Shown piece after piece: positions 1-6,133 of a stretch of DNA of 8,074 nt. Source of the stretch: Alphaproteobacteria bacterium UBA6038 (GTDB lineage: Bacteria > Pseudomonadota > Alphaproteobacteria > Micropepsales > Micropepsaceae). The translations under genes were made by a program, and so were the position numbers. The notes under the pieces are model-generated. The model did not search any database, was not told the DNA's origin, and was given only the letters and a program-made list of their open reading frames with translations. The stretch is taken from contig DIZC01000067.1 in assembly GCA_002429315.1 (NCBI GenBank), positions 1-8,074 on the forward strand, written 5' to 3'. Within the stretch, counting starts at the first letter, position 1. Each line of letters starts with the position of its first letter.

Positions 1-2
1 TC

Positions 3-911
3 CCGGCTTGGATCGGGATGCTCGATGCGCTGGAGAGCGGCGAAGGCCGCAGTGAATTCGTCGACTGGTTCGAGATCGTGCGCGAGGACGGCCGCGATTT
101 CGATGTGGGGCTCAGGCGCCACTGGATCGATCCCACGATTCCGCTGGCGGCCAACGTGCTGCTGCCGGCGCACGGTGCCCTCATTACGTCCGCCACATTG
201 CGCGATGCGCCCGAGAACGCCGAGGACTGGCAATCGGCGGAGGTGCGCACCGGCGCGGCGCATCTGCCGGAGCCGCCGAAGCGCGCGAGTTTCGGCTCGC
301 CCTTCCGCTATGCCGAGCAGGCGCGCATCTTCATCGTGCGCGACGTAAACCGGCGCGATGCCGACCAGCTCGCCGCCGCCTATCGCGACCTGTTCCTCGC
401 GAGCGGCGGCGGGGCGCTGGGACTCTTCACCGCGGTGCGCGCCTTGCGCGCGGTCGAGAGCCGCATCTCAACGCCGCTCGCCGAAGCGGGACTCAATCTC
501 TACGCCCAGCATGTGGACCGGCTGGACACCGGCGCGCTGGTCGATCTGTTTCGCGCCGAAGAAAACGCCTGCCTGCTCGGCACGGATGCATTGCGCGACG
601 GCGTCGATGTGCCCGGCCGTTCGCTGCGGCTGGTGGTGTTCGACAAGGTACCGTGGCCCAAGCCCAGCATCCTGCACAAGGCGCGCCGCGCCCGCTTCGG
701 CAAGACTTACGACGATCTGCTGACGCGCCTGCGGCTCAAGCAGGCGTTTGGCCGCCTGATTCGTTCGCAGGACGACAAAGGCTGCTTCGTCATCCTCGAG
801 CCCGCGACGCCCTCGCGCCTGCTTACCGCCTTCCCCCCCCAAGCCCCCATCCGCCGCTGCGGCCTCGCCGACGCCATCGACGAGATTCATCATTTTCTCG
901 CGAAAGCATGA
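3..911 (+). CDS. dinG: DinG-type ATP-dependent DNA helicase, C-terminal part (5' end cut off)
   Basis: This is the last 302 residues of an XPD/DinG-like superfamily 2 helicase. The frame is open back to base 3, so the ATG at 18 is internal and the ATPase (Walker A/B) half lies outside the window. Visible motifs are ITSATLRD (about bases 183-206), the segment GVDVPGRSLRLVVFDKVPWP, and the motif VI signature QAFGRLIRS (about bases 741-767), which carries the arginines that contact ATP. DinG-family enzymes unwind DNA 5'-3', including D-loops, R-loops and flapped structures, and act in the cytoplasm in DNA repair. The iron-sulphur cysteine region expected further upstream cannot be checked here. 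A run of eight C at 833-840 lies near the 3' end, but the frame stays consistent through it. The gene converges on the yafQ-like toxin gene, with 41 bases between. Family assignment is firm; the exact subfamily is less so. Confidence 0.9.
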   Translation, partial: PAWIGMLDALESGEGRSEFVDWFEIVREDGRDFDVGLRRHWIDPTIPLAANVLLPAHGALITSATLRDAPENAEDWQSAEVRTGAAHLPEPPKRASFGSPFRYAEQARIFIVRDVNRRDADQLAAAYRDLFLASGGGALGLFTAVRALRAVESRISTPLAEAGLNLYAQHVDRLDTGALVDLFRAEENACLLGTDALRDGVDVPGRSLRLVVFDKVPWPKPSILHKARRARFGKTYDDLLTRLRLKQAFGRLIRSQDDKGCFVILEPATPSRLLTAFPPQAPIRRCGLADAIDEIHHFLAKA

Positions 912-952
912 TCTGCGGGCTCACGCCCAGCGGATGATGTGAACTCATGCGG

Positions 953-1234
953 TCAAAAGCTGAGTTCGCTGTGCGAGCCGAGGCGGACAAGCTCCAGTGT
1001 CTCGCCATCGGGCTTGCGGTAGATGAGCACGAGATCGGGCCGCACGTGACAATCGCGAAAATCCTTCCATTCGCCGGCGAGTGGGTGATCGCGATATTTT
1101 TCGGGCAGGCGAGCATCGGACATCAGCAGCGAAAGAATGGCGCGCAGGTCATCTTCGAGCGTCTTCGCAAAACGCCCCTTCGCCTCCCGTTTGTAATCGC
1201 GCTTGAATTGCGTTGTGCGCCTAATCGTCCGCAT
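953..1234 (-). CDS. yafQ: YafQ-like type II toxin (RelE/ParE superfamily mRNA interferase)
   Basis: A 93-residue protein that aligns by eye with E. coli YafQ along most of its length. Residues matching the YafQ active site are present: His50 in KYRDHPL, His63 and Asp67 in CHVRPD, His88 in GSHSE, and a terminal Phe93. WKDFRDCH and LVLIYR fit the family core. YafQ enters the ribosomal A site and cuts translated mRNA, preferring lysine AAA codons followed by G or A; that detail is family knowledge, not shown here. The ATG overlaps the last 14 bases of the upstream antitoxin gene and has no clear Shine-Dalgarno of its own. Translation is therefore probably coupled to the antitoxin, which would hold toxin output down. 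With all catalytic positions intact, the toxin looks functional. Confidence 0.9.
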   Translation of the reverse strand: MRTIRRTTQFKRDYKREAKGRFAKTLEDDLRAILSLLMSDARLPEKYRDHPLAGEWKDFRDCHVRPDLVLIYRKPDGETLELVRLGSHSELSF

Positions 1235-1484
1235 TCAAATCGGCCATCAGCTCACCGATGTTGGCGGCCTTACGGAGCTCGCCACGGCGCGCCGCCTTGA
1301 GCGCGCGAATGGTTTTCGCATTGGGCACCAGCGGATCGAACGGCAATGCTTTTTCGGCCACCGTGCGCACGAGCATCATGCGCACGGCGTCGGAGACGGT
1401 GAGTCCCACGGCGCCGAGGATGGCGCTGGCCTCGTCCTTGATGCGTTGGTCAATGCGCGCGCGAACCACTGAATTTGCCGTCAT
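1221..1484 (-). CDS. dinJ: DinJ-like antitoxin (RelB/DinJ family, ribbon-helix-helix)
   Basis: An 87-residue protein very like E. coli DinJ. The N-terminal half is a ribbon-helix-helix DNA-binding fold: beta strand SVVRARID (residues 5-12), then two helices with the signature GLTVSDAVRMML (26-37) and EKALPFDPLVPN (44-55). The C-terminal segment (about 56-87) should wrap the YafQ-like toxin and block it. The start is chosen because GGGGAGAG lies five or so bases upstream of the ATG and because the N-terminus matches DinJ. It is the first gene of a two-gene operon, so the labile antitoxin is made before the toxin. Autoregulation through the palindrome just upstream (1500-1510) is likely from family behaviour. 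Confidence 0.9.
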   Translation of the reverse strand: MTANSVVRARIDQRIKDEASAILGAVGLTVSDAVRMMLVRTVAEKALPFDPLVPNAKTIRALKAARRGELRKAANIGELMADLNADD

Positions 1485-1499
1485 GGACTCTCCCCTGAG

Positions 1500-1510
1500 C
1501 TACAATGTAG
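1500..1510. promoter_or_regulatory. Palindrome over the -10 box, candidate DinJ operator
   Basis: CTACA-A-TGTAG is a perfect inverted repeat with 5-base arms and one central base. It covers the predicted -10 element of the dinJ promoter and ends 15 bases before the dinJ start codon. Ribbon-helix-helix antitoxins bind short palindromes at such positions to repress their own operon. Binding here is inferred from position and symmetry. Confidence 0.45.
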
Positions 1511-1532
1511 CCTAAAGACTGGGGCGGCTCAA
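1504..1532 (-). promoter_or_regulatory. Predicted sigma70-type promoter of the dinJ-yafQ operon
   Basis: Read on the minus strand, TTGAGC (1527-1532) is followed after exactly 17 bases by TACATT (1504-1509). Each hexamer matches four of six consensus positions at the optimal spacing. Transcription would start near 1497, giving a leader of about a dozen bases before the dinJ ATG, which includes its GGGGAGAG ribosome-binding site. This is a pattern call only. Confidence 0.5.
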
Positions 1533-1572
1533 GGCCTACGAAGAAACAGGTTCGGTCTCGGTCGCAAATTCA

Positions 1573-1601
1573 TTGAAAATCCGGATTTCCCGGATTATCT
1601 T
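1573..1601 (+). promoter_or_regulatory. Predicted sigma70-type promoter of the Phd-type TA operon
   Basis: TTGAAA (1573-1578, five of six consensus bases) is followed after exactly 17 bases by TATCTT (1596-1601, four of six). The predicted start of transcription is near 1608, about 20 bases before the antitoxin ATG at 1629. It is divergent from, and separate from, the dinJ promoter. Confidence 0.5.
1577..1596. promoter_or_regulatory. Palindrome plus half-site in the promoter spacer, candidate antitoxin operator
   Basis: AAATCCGGATTT (1577-1588) is a perfect 12-base palindrome that starts inside the -35 box. The half CCGGATT recurs at 1590-1596, nine bases after its first occurrence at 1581-1587. 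A dimeric Phd/YefM antitoxin bound here would cover the core promoter, the usual way such operons repress themselves. No binding data can be seen in the sequence. Confidence 0.45.
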
Positions 1602-1628
1602 GGTTGGGCCTTTTATCTCCGGCGACAC

Positions 1629-1874
1629 ATGACCATCACCAATGCCAGCGAGTTCCAGAAGCGGCTGGGCGAGTTCAGCAGCATCGCGCGGCGCGAGCCG
1701 GTCACGATCACACGCCATGGCCGGCCAACCCTCGTTCTGCTCGCTGCCGAGGACTACGAGCGTCTCAGACGATTCGAGGAGCGGTCGACAAAGGCGGTCC
1801 GAACGGTCGATCTGCCGCGGGAGACTATCGAGGCGATGAAGAGTGCTAAGCTCGCGCATCTGCCTGAGGATTAG
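1629..1874 (+). CDS. Phd/YefM-family antitoxin
   Basis: An 81-residue protein with the Phd/YefM layout: an N-terminal DNA-binding and dimerisation domain beginning MTITNASEFQKRLGEF, then PVTITRHGRPTLVLLAAEDYERL (about residues 24-46), where the hallmark 'TRHGRP...VLL...DYE' is clear. A charged, probably disordered C-terminal tail (about 47-81) would bind and mask the toxin. The start is the only one that gives the full conserved N-terminus; the Shine-Dalgarno is weak (the sequence upstream is CTCCGGCGACAC). The stop codon is followed after two bases by the GTG of the toxin reading frame, so the two are an operon. The antitoxin is intact although its toxin gene is not, so it may now act only as a repressor of this locus or as protection against related toxins. 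Confidence 0.85.
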   Translation: MTITNASEFQKRLGEFSSIARREPVTITRHGRPTLVLLAAEDYERLRRFEERSTKAVRTVDLPRETIEAMKSAKLAHLPED

Positions 1875-1876
1875 CG

Positions 1877-2298
1877 GTGGCGGCCGGCGAGCCGCAAGTC
1901 GGCCAGATTGTCGAACATTACTTCCTCTGGACGCGCGAGCAGGCTGCCGGTCAAAACGAGGGCAGGAAGCCGCGCCCCTGCCTGATTGCGGCCGTCGAGC
2001 CAACAGAGACTGGATCGCGGGTAACCGTTCTGCCGATTACCACGCGCCCGCCGGAGCCCGGCGCGAATGCATTGCCGATACCGCAGAACCTCAAAGCGGC
2101 ATCGGGATCGACCCGGGCCACCGGTCCTGGCTCATTCTCGACGAGGCAAATGTCTTCACCTGGCCGGGCTTCGATCTTGTCCCGCAGGCAAGTGGCCGAT
2201 TTGCGCGTGGAACGGTGACGGCCGGGTTCTTTCGCCAGGTCGTGAATGGCGTCTTTGCGCTCCGCTCGCGCAGCCGCCGCCCGGTAGATCGCGATTAG
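1877..2298 (+). pseudogene. PemK/MazF-like toxin gene broken by a frameshift near base 2100
   Basis: Two consecutive reading frames together spell one toxin-like protein of about 140 residues. The first, from a GTG at 1877, encodes VGQIVEHYFLWTREQAAG, GRKPRPCLIAAVE and VTVLPITTRPPEPGANA, then loses sense after LKA (about 2098). The second, from 2101, continues IGIDPGHRSWLILDEANVF, TWPGFDLVP, and ends at a TAG at 2296-2298. Pieces such as 'GRKPRPC', 'VLPIT' and 'SWIxLDEANxFxWPG' recall PemK/MazF-like growth inhibitors, which are endoribonucleases in related TA pairs. Joining the halves needs one base restored at about 2095-2101, or a -1 ribosomal slip; the local CTCAAAGCGGC has no standard XXXYYYZ slippery site. 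Unrepaired, the product would be 113 residues with a nonsense tail. A sequencing or assembly error remains possible. The gene ends one base before the convergent peptidase gene. Confidence 0.7.
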
Positions 2299-2299
2299 C

Positions 2300-3820
2300 T
2301 CAGCGGACCGGCTGCCGCAGCACCCACTCCAAGACAGGATCGCGACCGGCCTTCACATCCGCCCAGCTGGGGATGATCTCCTTCTCGGGGCGCACGGCGT
2401 TTTCGCCGTGCTTGCGGAAGGCATAGTAGAGCGTGGAGACGCGCACCACGATGTGCGAGTTCGGAAGGCGAAACTGCCGCGGCTCCTGATAGGAGTTCGG
2501 TTTCTCGCCGATCGTCTCGCCAACCAGAATCGCGTTGGTTTCATCCTGAAACTGCGCGGCATTGTTCATGGCCGCTGAGAATGTAAGAGGGCCGACGAGC
2601 ACGTAGAGCCGCCCTTTCACGTTGAAGTAAGCATCCGCCTTCAGTGGCTTTATCAACAGTGCATCGCCGACCGTGTTGTCGCCGCCGCCATTGTCGCGCA
2701 TGTCGACGATGAGCTTTTTCGGGTGCGTTTGCGCAATCAGCGCATGCATCTTCTCCATCTTGGCCTTGAGATCCTGGTAGGAATGCCAGGCACAGTACAG
2801 CGCGTCCCCGGTTTGCCTGCACCAGAACGGATCGTCCGGGTTTTGCCTGCTCAGCATGCCGGCTGGATAGAGCGATTTGAGCTTTGCCTCTTCGCCGGCT
2901 CCAAGCGTCTTCACGTCGGCGGTAAACACGCGGCCGCGGTCGTCGCGCACCGTGTAGAGGGCATGGTCGCGGTCAGGTGTGATCCCGAGGCCATGCAGCG
3001 TGAGTCCGCGGGCGAGGTAGACAACCACCCGTCCGTTGCGCAGTTCCGGCAGTTCCTGCGATGGGGTGAGCGTCATCTCGCGAGCAAACGCCTCCCGTAC
3101 GGGAACGCCGCCGATGGCGATTACTTTCGTGCCGAGCAGATTTGCGTACGCCGTGCCGGCGCCCACGACGCGGATGTCGTCGCCGAACATCGCCAGTTCG
3201 AGCGGCAGGTCGGCGCGGTCTTTCGGCGGGACAATGACGGTATGACCGTCCCCGATCGCGTTGACGATCTGACTGAAAGCGACGAACGCCTCGTCCCCAT
3301 TCAAGCGATCGAGCTTCGCCCGCAGCACGGCAACCCGCGCGTCGAACTCCGGCTTCTTCAAAAAGAAGAACGCGTTGGCATGGCGTTTCGGCAGCTCGCG
3401 CGCCAATGCGTCGAGATCCTCGCGCCATTGCGCGGGACTGAGGTCGAGGCGGGGCAGCAGCGCGTTGGCGCCGGGCGAATCCGATTTGCGGGTGAGCGCG
3501 ATCGCCCCCTTCTCGCCGGCCACATCCACCGTGCCGGAGAGCGTGTCGCCTTGGCTGGTGAGGTCGACATCGGCCAGAGCGGCGTAGGTGTCGATGTGGA
3601 GTTTGGTGTGGCCGCCTTCCGCGGTCACGCTCAGCACCTTGAAGTCGCCGCTGTCGGTGAAAATCTGCGCCTTAAGCGCGCCGCCTTCACAATAAAGATT
3701 GAGGGTGACTTCCGCGCGCGGCGGCGGACCGGCTTTGGCCGTCCCTTCGTAAAGGCCCGTCGGCCCGCAGGCCGCCGCTGCCGGTCCGGCCATCAAAAGC
3801 AACAAAAGCAGAGAACGCAT
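2300..3820 (-). CDS. Secreted S41-family (C-terminal processing/tail-specific) peptidase-like protein
   Basis: A 506-residue exported protein. Residues 1-17 are a signal peptide (Arg2, then a leucine run, then AAA before Cys18); the residue three before Cys18 is Ala, a poor lipobox, so I favour ordinary cleavage. Residues about 18-112 form a beta-rich domain of the kind 'GLYEG...VTLNLYCEGGALK...GDTLSGT'. The S41 core follows: helical segment with KRHANAFFF (145-153), AIGDGHTVI (188-196, His193), LIVDMRDNGGGDNTVG (370-385) and GPLTFSAAMNNA (410-421), with Ser415 the likely nucleophile, then GETIGEKPNSY (434-444). S41 enzymes cleave proteins or peptides, often at C-termini, here probably in the periplasm; the substrate is unknown. 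The ATG at 3820 is chosen over an ATG at 3889 because it opens the signal peptide and has AAGAGGG seven bases upstream. It is divergent from dcd and converges on the broken toxin gene. Confidence 0.8.
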   Translation of the reverse strand: MRSLLLLLLMAGPAAAACGPTGLYEGTAKAGPPPRAEVTLNLYCEGGALKAQIFTDSGDFKVLSVTAEGGHTKLHIDTYAALADVDLTSQGDTLSGTVDVAGEKGAIALTRKSDSPGANALLPRLDLSPAQWREDLDALARELPKRHANAFFFLKKPEFDARVAVLRAKLDRLNGDEAFVAFSQIVNAIGDGHTVIVPPKDRADLPLELAMFGDDIRVVGAGTAYANLLGTKVIAIGGVPVREAFAREMTLTPSQELPELRNGRVVVYLARGLTLHGLGITPDRDHALYTVRDDRGRVFTADVKTLGAGEEAKLKSLYPAGMLSRQNPDDPFWCRQTGDALYCAWHSYQDLKAKMEKMHALIAQTHPKKLIVDMRDNGGGDNTVGDALLIKPLKADAYFNVKGRLYVLVGPLTFSAAMNNAAQFQDETNAILVGETIGEKPNSYQEPRQFRLPNSHIVVRVSTLYYAFRKHGENAVRPEKEIIPSWADVKAGRDPVLEWVLRQPVR

Positions 3821-3821
3821 G

Positions 3822-3835
3822 GAAGAGCCCTCTTC
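3822..3835. repeat. Inverted repeat over the ribosome-binding site of the S41 peptidase gene
   Basis: On the minus strand GAAGAG-GG-CTCTTC is a perfect 6-base inverted repeat with a 2-base centre, one base upstream of the start codon. It includes the AAGAGGG Shine-Dalgarno. Two bases are too few for a comfortable RNA loop, so a DNA-binding site or chance are both plausible. The 89-base divergent gap (3821-3909) shows no clear promoter to my eye. Confidence 0.3.
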
Positions 3836-3909
3836 ACCACCACAAGGCTTGCACAGGTTTTCTGCTTTGCCCGCGTGACGGCAGCGCATGTCAGGCCTAT
3901 GAATCCCGC

Positions 3910-5058
3910 ATGGCGGAAGCGGCAGAGACGCTATTCGGCGAACCGGATGAAAGCGGCGAAAGCTATGGCCGCCATTCGACCGGCATCCTGCCCAGTCATG
4001 TGCTCAAGCGGCTGATCCGCGCCCGCCGCGAAGTGCTCGCCACCGAAGATGTCGAGGAGGCGCAGATCCAGCCGGCCAGCCTCGACCTGCGGCTGGGACC
4101 GGTGGCGTGGCGGGTGCGGGCGAGCTTCTTGCCGGGCCCGAACGCCACCGTACGCGAGAAGCTGGGCGCGGTGGCGATGCACGAAATCGATCTGGAAAAC
4201 GGCGCCGTGCTGGAGACGCACTGCGTCTATATGGTGCCGCTGCTGGAAAGCGCGGAATTCTCCTTCCGCGTCTCCGGCATCGCCAATCCGAAGAGCTCCA
4301 CCGGCCGGCTCGACGTCTTCACACGCCTCATCACCGATCGCGCGCAGGCCTTCGATCGCATCGAACCGGGTTATCGCGGACCGCTCTATGCCGAGATCAG
4401 CCCGCGCACCTTTCCCGTGCTCGTGCGCAAGGGTTCGCGGCTGAACCAGCTGCGCGTGCGGCGCGGCTCGCCGCAATTCACCGACACGCAACTGAAGCGG
4501 CTGCACGAGGAGCAGCCGCTGGTCGACGGATTCGCCGATATCGAGAACGGTCTCGCGCTCACCGCCGATCTCAAAGGCGATGTCCAGCGGCAGGTCGGCT
4601 GGCGCGCCCGCCGCCACACCGGAATCATCGATATCGATCGCCGCGGCATGCTCGATCCGCTCGATTATTGGGAGCCGATTACCGCGAGCCGCTCAGGCAC
4701 CATCGTGCTCGATCCCGACGAGTTCTACATCCTTGCCTCGCGCGAAGCGGTCTCCATACCGCCGGAGTTCGCCGCCGAGATGGTGCCGTTCAATCCGCTG
4801 GTGGGCGAATTTCGCGTTCATTACGCCGGCTTCTTCGATCCCGGCTTCGGCCACGAGATGGGGCGGGGCCGCGGCTCGCGCGCCGTGCTGGAAGTGCGTT
4901 CCCGGGAAGTGCCGTTTATCATCGAGCACGGCCAGATCATCGGGCGGCTGGTGTTCGAGCGGCTGACTGAGCCCCCGCCGGAGGTCTATGGGCAAGGCAT
5001 CGGCTCGCATTACCAGAGCCAGGGGCTCAGGCTGTCGAAGCATTTTCGGCAGGATTAG
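3910..5058 (+). CDS. dcd: dCTP deaminase, long tandem-domain form
   Basis: A 382-residue protein of the alphaproteobacterial 2'-deoxycytidine 5'-triphosphate deaminase type, about twice the length of E. coli Dcd (193). It should turn dCTP into dUTP plus ammonia in the cytoplasm, feeding dUTPase and then dTTP synthesis. Two dUTPase/Dcd-like halves are visible. The N-terminal half has IQPASLDLRLG (53-63), PKSSTGR (127-133, matching the RSSxxR substrate loop), EPGYRGPLYAEIS (152-164, Glu162 the candidate catalytic base) and GSRLNQLR (175-182). The C-terminal half repeats the fold with LDPDEFYIL (267-275), AGFFDPGFG (306-314), AVLEVRS (325-331) and GQIIGRLVFE (341-350), but the SSxxR loop is replaced by PFNPLVGEF. 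ATG 3910 is the only in-frame start nearby; I see no strong Shine-Dalgarno. No dut gene or other nucleotide gene is adjacent. Confidence 0.9.
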   Translation: MAEAAETLFGEPDESGESYGRHSTGILPSHVLKRLIRARREVLATEDVEEAQIQPASLDLRLGPVAWRVRASFLPGPNATVREKLGAVAMHEIDLENGAVLETHCVYMVPLLESAEFSFRVSGIANPKSSTGRLDVFTRLITDRAQAFDRIEPGYRGPLYAEISPRTFPVLVRKGSRLNQLRVRRGSPQFTDTQLKRLHEEQPLVDGFADIENGLALTADLKGDVQRQVGWRARRHTGIIDIDRRGMLDPLDYWEPITASRSGTIVLDPDEFYILASREAVSIPPEFAAEMVPFNPLVGEFRVHYAGFFDPGFGHEMGRGRGSRAVLEVRSREVPFIIEHGQIIGRLVFERLTEPPPEVYGQGIGSHYQSQGLRLSKHFRQD

Positions 5059-5161
5059 CGGCGGGCCTTAACATTCGATCAGGCCGATTGTTGCTGCGAA
5101 TCCACACTGTTGCGGAATCCGCTGACGACCCGTTCATCCCCGTTGCGCCGGGCATCGGCCA

Positions 5162-5180
5162 CGGCACACTTGGTGTGCCG
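5162..5180. repeat. Perfect hairpin, 8-base stem
   Basis: CGGCACAC-TTG-GTGTGCCG is a perfect inverted repeat with a three-base loop. It has no T-run on either side, so it is not a standard intrinsic terminator. It would be the apical stem of the larger rod-like fold described for this gap. Confidence 0.6.
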
Positions 5181-5241
5181 CGGGTCCGCGTGGGGGAGAG
5201 TACAGCCTCGCGGTTTTGAGGGTCCGCATTGAAGGGGGCAG

Positions 5242-5282
5242 GATGAGGCGGCTGCAGCGCATATGGCGCCGGCCGCCTCATC
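5242..5282. terminator. Perfect 11-base inverted repeat between convergent genes, possible two-way terminator
   Basis: GATGAGGCGGC (5242-5252) and GCCGCCTCATC (5272-5282) pair perfectly around a 19-base loop, which itself holds GCGC-ATATG-GCGC. It starts 12 bases downstream of the stop of the minus-strand membrane-protein gene and lies 183 bases after dcd, where a shared terminator would sit. Neither side has a real U-tract (AATTTCC on the plus side, CCTGCCCCC on the minus side), so termination would be weak or factor-assisted. An extragenic repeat is the alternative. Confidence 0.4.
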
Positions 5283-5294
5283 AATTTCCGGCAC

Positions 5295-6023
5295 TCACGA
5301 AGATCGACCGTCAGCGCGGGGGATGAAAATTGCTCGCGCGCCGCTATGCAGTCGGTCGGCGATGAACCACGGCGCGTAATACATCGCGGCGGAGATCAGC
5401 CCGAGCCCGACGAGTTCCGGAATGTAATACGGCCACGGCGACAGGAAATCGAACAGCGATGCTTGCGCGGGCGGCGCGCGCAGAAAGCCGTAATCGGTGC
5501 CTAGCGCAACATCGACCGCCGCCGCGGCGCAGAGATAAACGAGCGACCATGCCACCACGCGCGGAATGGATTGCGGCCATGGGCGCAACCGGCAGCCGAA
5601 CGTCAGGTACAGCACCGCCGCCAGAATGCCGCCGTGATAGACGAAGAAGATGAGAAACCGCACTTCGGGAAAATCGTACGGCGTGTCCGGCGTGATCATG
5701 CCCTGCACGGTGTCGCCCAGCGCCCAGAAATACGCGAGCTCGTAACTCTTCTGGTTCGGATGAAGCAGCGTGACGATGGTGGCGATGGTCGCCCAATCGC
5801 ACAGGTTCATTGGCAGCGCGTCGCCGATGGTCAGCCAGCCGCGGTGCCAGGCGAGGGCGTACCACCACACCCACACCCCGAGCAGCACGGCCGCCAGGCT
5901 CCAGCGGATGGGAGGACGTGCGGAAGGGTGGCGGCGGGCGATGATCACGAGCGCCGCGGGCAGGGCAATCGTGAGCGCCAGCGCGGCGAGATGCGACGGG
6001 CCGAACAGGACGAAGGGCGTCAT
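5295..6023 (-). CDS. TIGR02206/YwaF-like integral membrane protein
   Basis: A 242-residue membrane protein of unknown function that I recognise as the TIGR02206 (YwaF-like, TMEM164-related) family. About seven hydrophobic spans are visible, near residues 11-29, 42-59, 73-88, 95-111, 121-141, 155-173 and 199-218. Family-like motifs are FGPSH at the N-terminus, ALPMNLCDWATI (69-80), YELAYFWALGDTVQGMITPD (94-113), FFVYHGGI (126-133), GTDYGFLRAPP (175-185) and SPWPYYIPEL (195-204). The ATG at 6023 is preferred over an ATG at 6113 because GAGGGAGA lies six bases upstream and the family starts here; the upstream extension is basic and uncharacteristic. The gene is divergent from the lipoprotein gene, with 110 bases between, in which I see no clear promoter. 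No function should be read from its neighbours. Confidence 0.8.
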   Translation of the reverse strand: MTPFVLFGPSHLAALALTIALPAALVIIARRHPSARPPIRWSLAAVLLGVWVWWYALAWHRGWLTIGDALPMNLCDWATIATIVTLLHPNQKSYELAYFWALGDTVQGMITPDTPYDFPEVRFLIFFVYHGGILAAVLYLTFGCRLRPWPQSIPRVVAWSLVYLCAAAAVDVALGTDYGFLRAPPAQASLFDFLSPWPYYIPELVGLGLISAAMYYAPWFIADRLHSGARAIFIPRADGRSS

Positions 6024-6133
6024 GTCATCTCCCTCGCGGCCGTCGTACAGGCGGGCGGCAATCTTTGCACCTGCCTTGCGTTCGGCGCGGCCTTTGCGGA
6101 AAATCGCGGACACCGCTTTGGGGAGGGCAAAAG

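Larger units (their letters stand above)
5059..5294. other. Intergenic region with strong secondary structure, possible small RNA
   Basis: This 236-base gap between the convergent dcd and membrane-protein genes has no protein-like ORF that I trust. It holds the two hairpins listed separately, an 8-base direct repeat GGGTCCGC (5182-5189 and 5220-5227) and the palindrome GCGGA-A-TCCGC (5112-5122). Distant segments also pair in nested order: CTGC 5094-5097 with GCAG 5238-5241, TGCGGA 5111-5116 with TCCGCA 5223-5228, CCGC 5119-5122 with GCGG 5210-5213, and CCCC 5138-5141 with GGGG 5192-5195, capped by the 5162-5180 hairpin. That gives one long, bulged rod of about 150 bases. On the plus strand TACAGCCTCGCGG (5201-5213) loosely recalls the 3' side of E. 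coli 6S RNA, but the likeness is weak and gene context does not support it. The strand is undecided. Confidence 0.25.

Noticed and set aside
833..840. Run of eight C as a frameshift in the helicase gene
   Set aside because: The frame continues with sensible C-terminal helicase sequence after the run up to a normal stop.
2085..2110. Programmed -1 ribosomal frameshift joining the two toxin halves
   Set aside because: The joint lies at CTCAAAGCGGC, with no XXXYYYZ slippery heptamer and no obvious stimulatory hairpin just after it. A missing base is simpler.
3821..3889. A 23-residue N-terminal extension of the S41 peptidase from an ATG at 3889
   Set aside because: The extension is Cys- and charge-rich and would bury the signal peptide; the ATG at 3820 has a proper Shine-Dalgarno and opens the signal peptide.
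2723..4015. A 430-codon open frame opposite the S41 peptidase gene
   Set aside because: It mirrors the peptidase gene on the other strand, has no recognisable motif or signal, and runs into the start of dcd. Long antisense frames are common in GC-rich coding DNA.
5027..5294. Small minus-strand ORFs of 71 and 85 codons in the dcd downstream gap
   Set aside because: No family motif, no good ribosome-binding site, heavy overlap with inverted repeats, and they overlap each other and the dcd 3' end.
6024..6113. A 30-residue extension of the YwaF-like membrane protein from an ATG at 6113
   Set aside because: The extra residues are mostly basic and unlike the family, whereas GAGGGAGA sits at correct distance from the ATG at 6023.
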